A stretch of 64,000 bases of DNA, taken from contig JAAXNY010000010.1 of assembly GCA_013420905.1 (NCBI GenBank), forward strand, positions 3,038,001-3,102,000. The letters run 5' to 3'. Both the position numbers and the translations under genes were made by a program. Source of the DNA: Collybia mongolica (lineage: Eukaryota > Basidiomycota > Agaricomycetes > Agaricales > Clitocybaceae). The notes beneath the pieces are model-generated. The model made no database searches and had not been told where the DNA came from. It worked only from the letters and a program-made list of their open reading frames with translations. This document shows positions 1 through 13,700 of this stretch, piece by piece. Each line of letters opens with the position of its first letter. The first letter of the stretch is position 1.

Positions 1-136
1 GGCGGCGGTCAAGGTCCTCATCCTCATCAACCAAATCCCAGTCGCGATTCTTCAATGTGGTTTCAGTTCCCTTGGATTCGGCCTTTCCTTTTCGAGGAGA
101 CGCTAATGCGGCGATGGGGGTAGAAGTTCCAGTCAT
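1..136 (-). CDS. 5' end of an unknown protein-coding gene (partial)
   Basis: An open frame starts at the ATG complementary to 134-136 and stays open to the left edge, giving 45 codons. The peptide begins MTGTSTPIAALASPRKGKAE and continues with a hydrophilic, acidic stretch rich in D and E (VDEDEDLD). I recognise no domain. It could be the disordered N-terminus of a larger protein on the minus strand, transcribed away from the reductase tandem. An open frame of this length can also occur by chance, so the call rests only on its start, its openness and its protein-like low-complexity composition. Confidence 0.4.
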   Translation of the reverse strand, partial: MTGTSTPIAALASPRKGKAESKGTETTLKNRDWDLVDEDEDLDRR

Positions 137-1212
137 GGCGAAGATGACCAATAAGCTTTGTGCGCCTGAGCGTCCTTCTTTATTTTTAGTTTGAAGAATT
201 AGCTTCAGACATCGGCCATTGGTTCTACACATGCGATCCGGTTATTAGGGTAGATGAAGTGATCATATGATTGGCGTTGGGCGTGATGACACGACAGGCG
301 AACCAAGTTTCCCGCTTCTTTGGGAGTTGACAGATAAGAAGTTTGCCACGTACATCCCTGAGAAAGATGGTTGAAGTGCATTGAATTTGGAACCCTGAAG
401 GAACCTGCTGTTCGATGGTTGTACTCAAACACCTATCTTATCGGAACCCCATCATGTTTATTCACTCTCCCTAAGGATATTTTTGTCGGACACGCGGTAA
501 AGCGCTGAAGTTTTAGGGAGTCGCATGGAGAGGATTTGGTCCATCACCTATGGGCTGGAACTGTCGCTTGACTTGTTAGTCAAGACTCAACCGTAAAAGA
601 GGGTAATTTATCCAACAGGGTATCAAGTAAGTGAGAATTCGGTACAGGGAAATCCATTATGCCGGTTCATTTTCTGGGATATAGTCGTGACTTTTGAGCG
701 TGCCAGCGCGGGCGGGAAGCAGATAAATTGACATCAACCCCGAATGTATCGTTGATCAATACAAGATCAATATAATTATTCTCCACGCTTCGGCTCGAAG
801 TGCGGATAAGACTCTTATCCGAGCCACGTGCGGTCGCACGCCACATGATGCGCTTGGTACTTACCAGTTTTAGCACATTCAACGCCAGCGCAATGAGCTT
901 TGTATGTTTACATTACTGCCCTTCTCTGTTTTTCGCTCAGATTTTTTTCAAAGTGTAACCCCTATCATTACCATGTTCAAGTTCTTCGTTATCTACGGCC
1001 TTGTTTCATGTAGTGGAGTTGGTTGCCTCGCCAACAGAACCTGGTAGTTTTTTTGCTCCGATGACATATCTAACGCCATGGTAAACGTCAACACTGTTTA
1101 CACTGGGTCGTTGATAGCATCACGAGATATCTGTACATATTTCAAACCGGCCCGCACCACCATCCTCGATATTCTGTAATAGGTCGCAGCAACTTGCCTT
1201 TCTACCACCGTC
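137..1212. other. Intergenic upstream region of reductase copy 1
   Basis: No supportable gene. From about 600 onward the DNA is recognisably similar to the region upstream of reductase copy 2 (about 6170-6717), for example around 959-1035 against 6465-6535. The promoter was therefore duplicated together with the gene. Confidence 0.6.
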
Positions 1213-4200
1213 ATGCCAGCAGCCGTATTCGCCGCCCAATCAATCACTGAACTCCTCGCCATTCGCGCGCGCGATCAGGCAGACCAGCCATATATTTACA
1301 CAGGCGGCGGGAAAGAGACTGGCATTACTAGTAGTTCTCTAACGGAACTCAAATCATTAACGTATATCTTCCACTCACGTTCAGCTATTGCATCTCACGT
1401 CTGACGAACTTTGAAAGATTCTTCGAAACGCAGAAAGCCGTTGATCGTCTGACATGGCACTACGAGTCGATTGGCATTATGCCAGAAGTTCCGGCGGGTT
1501 CGGTACCCCCTGTCCGAGTCATCGCAGTCCTCACGAGCTCAGCCATTGACGAGGCTTTGCTGGAAATTGCCCTTGCAAAGCTTGGTCTCACCGCGCTCCT
1601 TCTTTCTGTCAATAATTCTGTCCCTGCCGTGGCTCACCTTATTAAGCTTACAAAATCCACACACTTGATCTACGGTGATAAGTTTGTTAAGGAAGCTGCT
1701 GAGGCACAGGCCCTCCTCGCTTCTCAGGGCTATGAAATCAGCCTTATCCCCGATAAGCGCTTCCCTCTCTGGGGCCCTGACGGTGTTGCCAATGCAGCTG
1801 TGAAGCCGTTCAAGGCCGTCCTCACTCCCAGCCAGGAAAGTGATAGACCAGGTGTCGTTCTACATTCATCTGGTTCTGTGAGTAATATCCATGTCTTCAT
1901 GTTCATCTCTCTCCTTATTTCATGTTAGACTGGATTCCCCAAGCCCATATTTATATCACACCACGGTATCATTGCCAACGTCGCGATCAACCAGGACCTT
2001 CCGGGGTTTAGTACGCTTCCAGTTTATCACGGATATGGTCACTTCGCGATGTGATATTGTAATTTTCTTGGAAGTCATCGATGGGCTAATGATTCTTCAC
2101 TTCAGCTTCCGCTGCCTTTACCCCGCTCGTCCAATCACTCTTTTCCCACCGCATCTCCCCCTCACCTCTGCGAATATTTGTGCTATCCTCGCCGCATCGC
2201 CACCAGTCCGTCAATGTTTTGCTGTTCCATATATCATCAAGGTATTTCTTGCTTTCTTGCCTGAAAGCACAAGGAACCCATGAGGTTTTGTAAAGTTACT
2301 TGGCGAAACGCCCGAAGGCATCAGGGCCCTAGCATCATTTGACGTCGTCGGATTTGGTGGTGCGGCACTACCGGCAAGTTTTTGTTTGATATTGAAGGTC
2401 CTTTTCGAAACTTACGCGCAATAGGACGACCTTGGAGATCGGCTCGTCGCAGCGGGGGTTAATCTACTCAACATTTATGGTGCTACAGAGGTGGGCATCC
2501 CTGTATTTTAACTTTATGAGGGCTGCGTTTACATTGAATTCATAGACTGGTAATCTGATGAATTCTTCGCGTCCCTATGCTACTGACAAGGCGTGGAACT
2601 GGCTCCGTCGAAGGCCTGGAATACGCGACTACGTCGTGATGGAACCACGTGGTGGGAACACATTCGAAGTAGTTGTAAAAGATGGATATCCGTTAAAGGT
2701 TTGCTCTTTGTTTATCCTAAACTACAATTTAGTCGCCTAAAGCATCAAAAACAGATTGAGACAAACAGGCCTGATGGGTCCTTCGCCACGAAGGACCTCT
2801 TCCTCCGTCATCCTGAGAATCTGGACTGGTACAAGTATATTGGCCGGCTAGATGATACTCTCGTGCACATCCTGGGTGAGAAGACTAACCCGGTTCCTAT
2901 GGAATTGGCAATTCGGGGAAATAGTCCATATGTTGCCGAAGGCAAGAATTATTTCTACTATACCACTGGCCGCTGTCGCCTAAATTAGTGCGTACAGCTA
3001 TCATATTCGGCGCCGGGAAGCCTCAGACAGGTGTTTTGGTACTCCCGTCAGACCTTGGAAAAGATCTCTCGAAAGAACAACTTATGGATAAAGTCTGGCC
3101 CATTATCGAGGAAGCCAATGCCGATGCGCCAACACACTCGAGGATTCTCCCGGAAATGGTCGAGTTTTTACCGTAAGTACTTGACTCGCAACTATGACTA
3201 TTACTTGAAAAATTTCTCGTGTTTAGATACGACACTCATGTCCCAGTTGCCTCGAAGATGAGTATTCTTCGCCCTGCGTGTTACACCAAGTTCAAAGACA
3301 TCATTGGTACTTTCCTCCATGCCATGCTCAATGCTCATTGGTGCTCAAGCTCTTCCTTACCCAGAACAAGTCTATGAGAGATTTGAACAGGACGGCGAAG
3401 GGCTTAAGAAACTGTGTCTTGGCGGGGAACAGTTGGAAGATTACATCTTCAAGGTGATCTCGAAGACTCTCGGGCCTGTAAAGTCGGCGTCTTTCATGAA
3501 GGATGTGGACCTCTTCGCGTTCGGTGTCGATTCTCTGCAAGGAATTCGCATTAGAAACACTCTCCAAAAAGAACTGGATTTGTCCGGCCAGAAGCTGGGT
3601 CAGAACAGTAAGATTATTATTGGAGTGTCCCCCTTTGGTGATGCTGAATTGGTATCTGTTGCCAGTCGTTTATGAATATCCTTCGGTTAATAGGTAAATG
3701 CTGTTCAATCTCTAGTGTTCACCATGCTGAACTTGCTCAGGCTGGCCAAATATATTGAAACACTACAGTCTGGTACTGTCGATGCTGCATCGAGTCAGCA
3801 TGTGGAGAAGATGCTGAGCATGCTAGAAAAATGGACCGCCAAGCTTGCTTCACATAAGGCTACACCGGATGCAGTACAAAAACCTCTTGAAACGAAGGTC
3901 GTGGTATGCTGAATGTCTCCTTTTTCACTATACTGCCACGCTAAAATATGTTGTTACAGGTCCTCACTGGAGCGACAGGCTCGCTTGGTGCGCACATTCT
4001 CTACCAGTTGACGTCGTCTCCTGCAGTTCGCAAAGTGGTCTGTCTTTCACGAGCAAACTCGCACGAAGAATCCATGCAGAGAGTCGTAGAGTCTATGCGT
4101 CTGCGTCGCTTGCCTTTCAACCATGTTAAAAAAGTCAAGTCTTTCGCTGCCGACCCAAATAAACCGTTCCTGGGGTTATCAGAAGCTGAATATGAAGAAA

Positions 4201-5267
4201 TTCGGAAGGACGCCACTGATGCCATTCATGTATATTACTCATTCACTCTTTTAGGTCTGTCAGTACTAAGATTGGACTTTCCTAGAACGCTTGGCCCGTC
4301 AACTTTATCCCCAATGTCGAGTCCTTTGATGAGCACGTTGGTGGCGCACTGAATCTCATGAACTTCTGCCTCTCTTCGCCATACTCAGAGCCCGCTTCAT
4401 TCTTTTTCAGCTCGTCGGTTAGCGCTCAGCATGGTGCACCGGAGCCAATTTGCGTTGAAGATTTTCCACGGTCTCCTCTGAGTGCGGGTGGAACTGGATA
4501 TGCGCAGAGTAAGTGGGTTGTGGAAAAGCTGTGCCAGAATGCTGGGGAGAAAGCAAACTTACCTGTTGGCGTTCTACGGATTGGGCAGATGACCGGTGAT
4601 TCTCTCAAGTGCGCTTCTCATTTCGATTTGAAGGCAATAAACCGACAAGTTTTCTATAGCGGCGTATGGAATGAAACAGAAGCATGGCCCCTTATGTTTA
4701 AGAGCGCCAACATATTGGGTATCCTCCCTTCTCTTGACGAGGTTCGATGTGTCGAATTAAGCTCCCCTTAACGTAGAAACTGATACCTGTGCAGCACCCA
4801 TCCTGGCTCCCAGTTGATTATGCTGGTCGCGGGATTGCTGAGATCGTTGTTGGCGCCAAAGCCCACCATGAAGGTAGTCAAGTCTATCATATTGTTAACC
4901 CGGACATGGGGACCAGCTGGAATCAGATGCTCGATGCTCTACAATCTGCGGGGCTCGAATTCGAGAAAGTAGAAGTGATGGATTGGGTTGAGAAGTTGAG
5001 AATGTCGGAACCTGATCCGGCCAAGAACCCAACCATCAAGCTTTTGGTAACGTTCCGTCCTTACGTCTCAATGTAGAAATGAGAATACTGATTAGATTGC
5101 AGTCGTTCTTCCACACGCGCTATTCGGGAACGAGGGGTCAGCCCATGGTCTTTGAAACGGCCAAGACTACCAAGGTCGCACCGAGCATCGGGAGCGCGCC
5201 AGGAATAAACCCAGACATTGTGAGGAAGTGGGTTGCGAGATGGAAGGAAACAGGTTTCTTGAACTGA
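1213..5267 (+). CDS. Adenylate-forming reductase, NRPS-like (A-T-R), copy 1, intact
   Basis: Carboxylic acid reductase of the fungal NRPS-like class. The A domain adenylates a carboxylic acid, the T domain carries it as a thioester on phosphopantetheine, and the R domain releases it reductively with NAD(P)H as an aldehyde or alcohol. Eighteen exons sum to 3147 nt, or 1048 aa, a usual size for the class. The A-domain P-loop-like motif SSGSTGFPKP spans the exon 2/3 junction, and IYGATE lies before exon 7. The carrier motif FGVDSLQG puts the phosphopantetheine Ser near residue 597. The R domain starts near residue 686 with LTGATGSLG, a Rossmann dinucleotide site, and has the SDR pair Tyr847 and Lys851 in YAQSK. 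The start MPAAVFAAQ matches the start of copy 2. Two introns (2374-2424 and 2942-2997) begin with GC. I find no stop or frameshift. The acid substrate is not readable from sequence; an aryl acid from the nearby polyketide synthase is an inference. Confidence 0.93.
2374..2424 (+). other. GC-AG intron in reductase copy 1 (A domain)
   Basis: The donor is GCAAGT after the codons for ALP, and the acceptor is ATAG before DDLGDR. The nearest GT, 4 nt downstream, would shift the frame. The equivalent intron of copy 2 also starts with GC. Confidence 0.8.
2942..2997 (+). other. GC-AG intron in reductase copy 1 (end of A domain)
   Basis: The donor is GCAAGA and the acceptor is TACAG. Removing it joins YVAE to AIIFGAGKPQTG in frame. 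It is conserved in copy 2 at 8440-8494. Confidence 0.78.
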
Positions 5268-6717
5268 AGTGATGGAATTTCAAGAGATGATATATTTACT
5301 CTATATATAATAAATATAGTTGGCTGGATTGCTCGTCATAAAAACAGTTATGGATCTACGTGACCTGAACCCTTCTTCACTAAGATGGGGAAATTCAACT
5401 CAGCTGATTACCGCGTCCCATTACGATTTCGAGTGAACCTACAACTCGCGCATGAGAACATGAAATCCGGGCAGGTGTGAAGCCGTCTGGGGTATAACTT
5501 CTGTACCGGGATCCAAAAACAAGCCCTGGCTAAATCCAGATTACTGTATCTCTCTAGGGTTTGGAGTAAGCATACAATTCGCGCGCTACATTACTAGATA
5601 TTGGGAAAGAGAGAATTACGTAGTCTACCGCAACCCAGTAATGCTGGAGATTCCATAAAATAATATGAAACTTCGGCGTTGGTTGTATCTTCTGCCCAAC
5701 CACGATAATATTAATGGGAGCGATTTGTGTATCAGACCGTGATAAGCCTCATAGGCATGGTTTGCGTATCAGACTATAAAAATCTTCATATAGTCGCAAT
5801 TTGTGTATCAGCATACAATACCTCGGTGGTAGCGCATTTCCTAGCCTACTACAAATTCTATGTAGGGCTAAAGACCAACAACGGAAGACGGACATGCAGG
5901 AAACCAAACGGTTAGTAGTAAAAAAATTATACACGTTCAAGATTACTGACTTAGCTGACACAATCCCGGAGGAGACGATGATACAGTAATTGAGCGTTGC
6001 AGAATGCGCCTTGGAAACGTCATTTTGGACTTCTTGATCACCGTCCCATCACACCTTCGAACCCAGTTCTATTTATCGGAAAAAAACAGATTCCATTTGG
6101 TACCCTTTGGCCTAAAGGTTACCCCGTTTGTTTGTCAACAGTAAACGAGGGCGGTAATATGGTACCAAATAAATGAGAATTTGGTGAATAAAGATCCATC
6201 GCGCTGGTTCATTTTATCACTTTTGAGTCTGCTAACAATAGCAAGAAGGCAAATAAGTCGGTATCAACCACAAGAGTCGTTGATCATGATCAATATGGTG
6301 GGCAGATTTTTCCACACTTCGGCTCGAGTGCCAATAAAAGCCGCGTGCATTCCCACGCCATATCATGTGGCTTGGTGAAGCACATTCAACACAGGCGTAT
6401 TTTTCATGTTACGGCTCTCCTCTAATTTTCGCTCAGATCATATTCGAAGTGTAAACTTATTATTACCATGTCCAAGGCCGGTTGACTACAGCCTTATTTC
6501 ATGCAGGGGAGTCGGTTGTCTCGCCAGTAGAATCTCGTGTTTTCCTGCTTCGATATCCTACCTAACGGCACGGTTAACGTCAACGCGATTTAACACTGGG
6601 CTGACAATAGCATCACGAGATGTATATACATCTTCCGGGCCGGCCCGCCCCACCACCCTCGTTTCTTTGGAATAAGAAACTTGAAAGTAGACCGTGGCAG
6701 CAGCTTGTATTTCTACC
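5268..6717. other. Spacer between the tandem reductase genes
   Basis: No gene seen. The first ~90 nt resemble the DNA just after copy 2 (10769-10860), and the last ~550 nt resemble the DNA upstream of copy 1. The duplicated unit thus includes promoter and 3' flank, and about 800 nt in the middle is unique spacer. Confidence 0.6.
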
Positions 6718-7879
6718 ATGCCGGAAGTCGTATTCGCCGCCCAATCAATCACTGAACTCCTCGCCATTCGCGCGCGCGATCAGGCAGACCAGCCATATAT
6801 TTACACAGGCGGCGGGAAGGAGACTGGCATTACCAGTAGTTCTCTGACGGAACTCAAGTCTTTAACGTATGTCCTTCCACTCATGTTTGATCATTGACCT
6901 ACACATCTAACGAACTACAAAAGTTTCTTTGAAACGCAGAAAGCTGTTGATCGTCTAGTATGGCACTACGAGTCGACTGGTATTATGCCAGAAGTCCCTG
7001 CAGGTTCGGTACCCCCGGTCCGAATCATTGCAGTCCTCACGAGCTCAGCCATTGACGAGTCTTTGCTGGAAATTGCTCTCGCAAAACTCGGTCTCACCGC
7101 GCTTCTTCTTTCTGTCAATAACTCTATCGCTGCAGTGGTTCACCTTATTAAGCTTACAAAATCTACACACTTGATCTACGGTGATAAGTTTGTTAAGGAA
7201 GCTGCTGAGGCACAGGCCCTCCTTGCTTCTCAGGGCTATGGAATCGGTCTTGTCCCCGATAAACGTTTCCCTCTCTGGGGACCTGAAGGCATTGCCAACA
7301 CAGCTGTGAAGCCGTTCAAGGCCGTCCTCACTCCCAGCCAGGAAAGTGATAGACCAGCTGTCGTTCTACACTCTTCCGGTTCTGTGAGTAATGTCCTTGT
7401 TTTCATCTTCATCTCCCTTCTTATTTCATGTAAGACTGGATTCCCCAAGCCCGTGTATGTGTCACATTACGGTCTCATCGCCAACATCGCAATCAACCAG
7501 AGCCATCCTGGGTTTAATACTCTCCCTGTTTATCACGGATATGGTCACTTTGCGATGTAATATGATCTTTCCCCAAAGACATCAGTGGGTTAATGATGTT
7601 TTCCTTTCAGCTTCCGCTGCCTTTACCCTGGTCGTCCAATCACGCTTTTCCCTCCGCATCTGCCCCTCACCTCTGCGAACATATGTGCTATCCTCGCCGC
7701 CTCGCCACCAGTCCGTCAGTGTTTCGCTGTTCCATATGTCATCAAGGTATTTCTTCTTTTCTTGCCTGGAAGCATAAGAAACCCATGGTGTTCTTTTAAA
7801 GTTACTTGGCGAAACTCCCGAAGGTATCAGGGCCCTAGCATCTTTTGATGTCGTCGGGTTTGCTGGTGCACCACTACCG

Positions 7880-7926
7880 GCAAGTGTTTGTTTGGTAAAT
7901 TTGTCTTCAAAACTTACGCACAGTAG
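7880..7926 (+). other. GC-AG intron in reductase copy 2 (A domain)
   Basis: The donor is GCAAGTG and the acceptor is AGTAG, joining APLP to DDLGDRL. Same position as 2374-2424 in copy 1. Confidence 0.78.
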
Positions 7927-8439
7927 GATGACCTTGGAGATCGGCTCGTCGCGGCCGGGGTAAATCTGCTCAGCACCTATGGTACTACGGAGGTGGGCAG
8001 TCTTGTTTTTCAATTTGGTGAGCGCTACGTTTACCCCGAGTGCATAGACTGGTAGTCTGATGAACTCTACGCGTCCCTACGCTACTGACAAGGCGTGGAA
8101 CTGGGTCCGCCCTGTTCCAGGAATACGTGACTACCTTGTGATGGAACCCCGTGGTGGGAATACTTTCGAAGTGGTCATTAAAGATGGATATCCACCAAAG
8201 GTTTGCTGATGCTTTACAAGGTATAGTGCTGTTGCGTAGAACTCAGAAACAGGTTGAGACAAACAGACTTGATGGATCCTTTGCCACGAAGGACCTCTTT
8301 CTCCGTCATCTTGAGAATCTGAACTGGTACAGATATATTGGCCGACTGGATGATACTCTCGTGCACATCCTTGGGGAAAAGACTAACCCAGTTCCTATGG
8401 AACTGGCGATTCGGGGAAATAGTCCATATGTTGCCGAAG

Positions 8440-8494
8440 GCAAGATTATTCTCACTACATTGCTGGCCCATGTCATCTGAGTTGATGGATATAG
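8440..8494 (+). other. GC-AG intron in reductase copy 2 (end of A domain)
   Basis: The donor is GCAAGAT and the acceptor is ATATAG. Same position as 2942-2997 in copy 1. Confidence 0.76.
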
Positions 8495-10418
8495 CTATCA
8501 TATTTGGCGCCGGGAAGCCTCAGACAGGTGTTTTGATACTTCCGTCAGACGTTGCAAAAGATATTTCGAAGGAACAACTTATGGAAAAGGTCTGGCCCAT
8601 CATTGAGCAAGCCAATGCCGATGCGCCAACACACTCGAGGATTCTGCCGGAGATGGTCGAATTCTTACCGTAAGGGTATTCGGCTCGCGACTATGACTAT
8701 TACTTGAAGAATTTCCTGTGTTTAGATACGGCACTCATGTCCCAGTTGCCTCAAAAATGAGTATTCTTCGCCCTGCGTGTTACACGAAGTTCAAGGACAC
8801 CATTGGTACTTTCCTCCATTCCATGCTCATCTTCAATGATGCTCAAGTTCTTCCTTGCCCAGAACAAGTCTATGAGAGATTTGAACAGGGTGGCGAAGGG
8901 CTTGAGAAACTGCGTCTTAGAGGGGAACAGTTGGAAAACTACGTCTTCAAGGTGGTTTCCAAGACTCTCGGGCCTGTAAAGTCGGCGTCTTTGACGAAGA
9001 ATGTGGATCTCTTCGCGTTCGGAGTCGACTCCTTGCAAGGGACCCGTATCAGAAATGCTCTCCAAAAAGAGCTAGATTTGTCCGGCCAGACGCTGGGTCA
9101 GAATAGTAAGACTTTCATTGGAGTGTCCCCCTCTGGTAACACTGAATTTGTATTTTTTGCAAGTCGTTTATGAGTATCCTTCGGTTATTAAGTAAAGCGG
9201 TTATTTCTTTAGTGCTCGTCATGCTGAAAGTCCTCAGGCTGGCCAAATATATTGAGGCATTACAATCTGGTGCTGTTGATGCTGGATCGAGCCAGCATGT
9301 GGAGAAGATGCTCACCATGCTAGAAAAATGGACCGCCAAGCTTGCTTTGCATAAGGCTGCACCTGACGCACTACCCAAATCTCTTGAAAAGAAGGTCGTG
9401 GTATGCTGAATGTCTCTTTTTTCACTATATCGCCACGCAAAAGTATTTTTTTATAGGTCCTCACCGGAGCGACGGGTTCGCTTGGTGCGCACATTCTCTA
9501 CCAATTGGCGTCGTCCCCTGCAGTTCGCAAAGTAATCTGTCTTTCGCGAGCAAACTCGCACGAAGAATCGATGCAGAGGATCGAGGAGTCTACGCGATTG
9601 CGTCGCTTGCCTTTTGACCATGTTAACAAGGTCCAATCATTTGCTGCCAACGCGAATAAGCCGTCCCTGGGGTTATCAGAGACCGAGTATGAAGGAATCC
9701 GGAAGGAGGTCACTGATGTCATTCATGTATTTCGTCGCTTCCACCTGTTCATCCTTGTCAGTACTCAGGTTGAACTTTTCTAGAACGCTTGGCCTGTCAA
9801 TTTTATCCTCAATGTCGAGTCCTATGATGAGCACGTTGGTGGCGCGCTGAATCTCATGAACCTCTGCCTCTCCTCGCCGTACTCAGAACCCGCCTCGTTC
9901 TTTTTCAGCTCATCGGTTAGCGCTCGACAGGGCGCACCAGAGCCAACCTGCGTTGAGGATTTTCCACACTCTCCTCTGAGTGCGAGTGGGACTGCATATG
10001 CGCAAAGCAAGTGGATTGTGGAAAAGCTGTGCCAGAACGCGGGGGAGAAAGCAAACTTACCTGTTGGCGTTCTACGGATTGGGCAGATGACCGGTGATTC
10101 TCTCAAGTGCGTTTCTCACCCATTTCAACCCGAACGCCATATACCGAGAACTCTTATATAGCGGCGTATGGAACGAAACAGAAGCATGGCCCCTTATGTT
10201 CAAGAGTGTCAACATATTGAATGTCCTCCCTTCCGTCGACGAGGTTCGCGCGCCGTATCAAGCTCCCAGTAATGCAGAAACTGATACCTGTACAGCACCC
10301 ATCCTGGCTTCCGGTTGATTATGCTGGCCGCGGGATCGCTGAGATCGTTGTTGGCGGCAAAGCCCAGCACGCGGGTAGTCAAGTCTATCATATTGTCAAC
10401 CCGGATACGACGACCAGC

Positions 10419-10421
10419 TGA
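10419..10421 (+). other. Premature TGA in reductase copy 2
   Basis: Copy 1 reads ACC AGC TGG AAT CAG here and copy 2 reads ACC AGC TGA AAT CAA. A single G-to-A change converts Trp to stop. Confidence 0.85.
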
Positions 10422-10768
10422 AATCAAATGCTCGATGCACTACAATCTGCGGGGCTCAAATTCGAGAAAGTAGAAGCCACGGATTGGGTTGAAAAAGTGA
10501 GGACGTCTGAACCTGATCCGGCCAGGAACCCAACCATCAAGCTTTTCGTACGATTCCAGCCTCTCCGCTAAATATACGATTAGGAATCCTGATTAAATTG
10601 TAGTCGTTTTTCCACGCGCGCTATTCTGGAATGAGGCGTAAGCCCATGGTCTTTGAGACGGCGAAGACTTCGAAGGTCGCACCGAGTATTGAGAGTGCGC
10701 CAGGAATAAACCCAGACATTGTGGGAAAATGGGTCGCGAGATGGAAGGAGACAGGCTTTTTGAACTGA

Positions 10769-13700
10769 AGCGACAGAGTTTAGAGAGATGGGATATCTGT
10801 TTTATATAGAATGAATATAATTGGGAGAATTGCTTGTCCCAAGAACATTATTGGATCTACGCGCCCCAAAGATCAAGAGACCCAGAGGACCATTGTTTAT
10901 CAGAGATGAATGCACTTACAACAATGGTGCGTGATAATCTACATTACGTGGCAAAATTTTCGTGTAAGCACTCCGTGGCTTGATATCAGACTGTAGAAGA
11001 AGGATATGAATTGACTACCGGCAAGGGAAATTAATCTGGGAGTAATACACGTCGTTCGAGCGAATATCTGCCGAACATTGTAACTCCTTTTTGGCAAAGA
11101 CAAGAAAACCACATTCCTTCCCGATTCGTCCTCGAGCCGTGCCTGACCGAAAATCGGCCCCAAGCAGGATCATCCGTAGACAGGTTCCCTGCGCCCTCTG
11201 TACGCAATCATGGAGGAGAAGGGTTACGAGTCTAGTACAATCCCTTTTTCCGATATCGGTAATCCCTTCAAGCCCCCTCCCCTGTTTCTTGTCTGGATCA
11301 ACTGACGAGGAGTCGTGTCAAAGGAGCGCTGATTAGCATAACCTCCCCCGTAAATACCTCCTCAAGGTTTTACAATAAAGCCACCTAACAATGTCCGATA
11401 GTCGCTCGACTTCCCCGGATCGTTCCTTGATATTCTGGATCGCCGCCGGTAGAATTTACCGTAGGCAAACCGTAGGGTCATTATGAACTAAAGCTCCTGA
11501 GCAACAGCGCTTTGGGTCTCAAAACACAAAGTAACCTCTTTCCTACATCCCTAGATAATTACCAACGCTCACTCGAGGCCACTTGAGCCCTGCCAAAAAT
11601 ATTCAGGTTGTTATCTACAAAATTGTCAGGCATGATCCTCGACCACGCGAAAACCCATAGCCTCAGGGTCCGGTGTTGTACGCTAAATTCTACGCTAAAT
11701 GGAAGAAGAGATCACCGTAAAAAGGTCGTGTCGGTCCTGCTCCCGATGTATTGTTCTCGACTTCAACACCTCCCGGTCCGACTGCCCATATAAGTAATAT
11801 CTATCGGACAGTTCCGCGCACTATGCAACGCTCAGGGGTACATAGGTTAAATTTCCAATGAGTCCTAAAGGTGTCCAAAGATGCAACAGCCACCGTCAAA
11901 CCTGTGCATGGTCGTGTGGTCACAAAATTGGGGTTTGAAACCCCTGTTGATCAGCGGCAACTTAATTTAAAGGTTCGCTACAAAGTTGAATATGTGACTT
12001 GGTAAGATCGGACGAACTTTCTTGGCGCAAAGGTTGGCTGGAATGATTGATTTACACTCTCGTTCACGAATTGTAAATCCCTTAGTTATCAAGAGAATCG
12101 GACAAACTGCGCCACCCGCAGATCGATTGAAAATCAGGACCCGCCTCTCTTCTTTTGACTTCTTTATTACGATTGTTTCTCGGCCGCATCTAGTAAAAGA
12201 TCTGGAATGAAAGCCTAGGTGTGTACCCCTAAGAGAGTGATATGCCATTTCTTCATATTGCGTACTTCCCGCGGCGGGAAGTATACCCTACTCGGTTGAT
12301 GTAGCACTGGCTCTTCAGGAGTCGTAACTGCGGCGCCGGCAGTGCGGTATGGCAACCCTGGGAGACACGGTAGGCGATTAAGGCTGATAAGATTGTATTT
12401 GTATCATTCAACTGGCTCTGATGCCTGACATCCGCTTCACCGGCACGTCCGTGGACAGGGCCAATTGAGGTTTATCACCGATGCGCTCGCAGGAAGTTAT
12501 AAATGGTATGTTGATTCCCTTCCATTCTTCTGAATTAAGTGCGTCACGGTTGATGTTGATGATGTTCAAGATTCTTCTAAAGAAAATATTAATCGAAATG
12601 TCCCATAGACGTCCTGAGCGTGAGACGAGTAAAAGGCCCGTTAACAGCCGAGCTCCAACGCTGTGGAATAATTTTGATCATAAATACCCTTTAAAATCAG
12701 ACTCGTGGCTCACCTTTAGGCCGTTCTACTTGCTCATATCAAATCGGTGCTGAATGATCCACGGATCCTGGATGAGAATTCATGAGAGGCGAGTGACGAC
12801 TTCGCCGACTTATACATGTGATGCGGCGTCGGGGGACCACCGCGTAAACCATCAATCAGAGCGGTGAACGTGGGTACATTTTAATGATCATGATAGACAT
12901 TTTTAGTGTTGGCTCGTTATCCAGACCTCACGAATCACAGGTGAGGTGCAAAGATCGAGGGCTATTGTGCAGGCACAACCACCGTTGCAGACTCGCTACA
13001 TATTTAATTCTTGATCTACATGTGCGTAGATGTTAGTGAAACATATATACATCAACCCGCGAAGCATCAGTACGCACTGTAAGGGAAGTGATAACACAAC
13101 AAGACCAGACGACGCACCCTCGATCACGATCTACAGGGTCAACAATATCGTGTGCCGAAGCTACTCGAGGTCATGATTACAGGCACCTGCTGATCACAGT
13201 ATGCCTGTCGAGGCTTCAAGGTGAAATGCGAAATCGGGGTGCCCTTTGCAATCGGAATATTGGGGTTTGGGTTTGGAGATTTGAAGAAGGCCGGAATATC
13301 GACCTTCGAACAACACAGAACCTGCGGCTCGGATCTATTGTTGAATGCAGAAATGAATGCATGAAGTTCAAACCATGTGACTACAGAGGGATATCAAGAA
13401 CGTCGTATTGTCTAGATGTTGGTTTATTCTTGTGTGATCAGATCCGGGTCTTCAGGTTCGACCGCATTGGAGCAGCTCACAAGTTGAGAAACAGACATGC
13501 TGAGTGGGTTTAGAAAAGCTTTTAGTATCCGGTCCCGAGGTCAGGGAGGTTTTTCTTTGTGGCACAGTCACCTCATCGGGCTGTTTTGGACTCGAGCTGG
13601 AAGCTTTAGTTATTGCGGTTCAGGGATACGGATATGGTCAAACTGCGGAAGCAATCATGGACATACTATTAGAGTAATCAAATGGGCTACTGTTTTGAGC

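Larger units (their letters stand above)
6718..10768 (+). pseudogene. Adenylate-forming reductase copy 2, with a nonsense codon in the R domain
   Basis: Paralogue of the gene at 1213-5267 with the same exon order and very similar protein throughout. It starts MPEVVFAAQ and retains SSGSTGFPKP, the carrier motif FGVDSLQG, LTGATGSLG and YAQSK. In the terminal part of the reductase domain, the Trp codon of copy 1 (in the stretch GTSW) is TGA at 10419-10421. This ends the protein about 97 residues early, although the downstream frame (FEKVEATDWVEKV through KETGFLN) is still readable. I see no other lesion, so the A and T domains and the reductase core may still be made. It may be a recent pseudogene, a truncated enzyme lacking part of the substrate-binding region of the reductase, or a sequencing error. 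Two GC-AG introns are shared with copy 1. Confidence 0.85.

Noticed and set aside
4001..4225. Minus-strand frames of 60-75 codons inside the reductase genes
   Set aside because: Shadows of the strongly supported plus-strand exons, repeated identically in both tandem copies.
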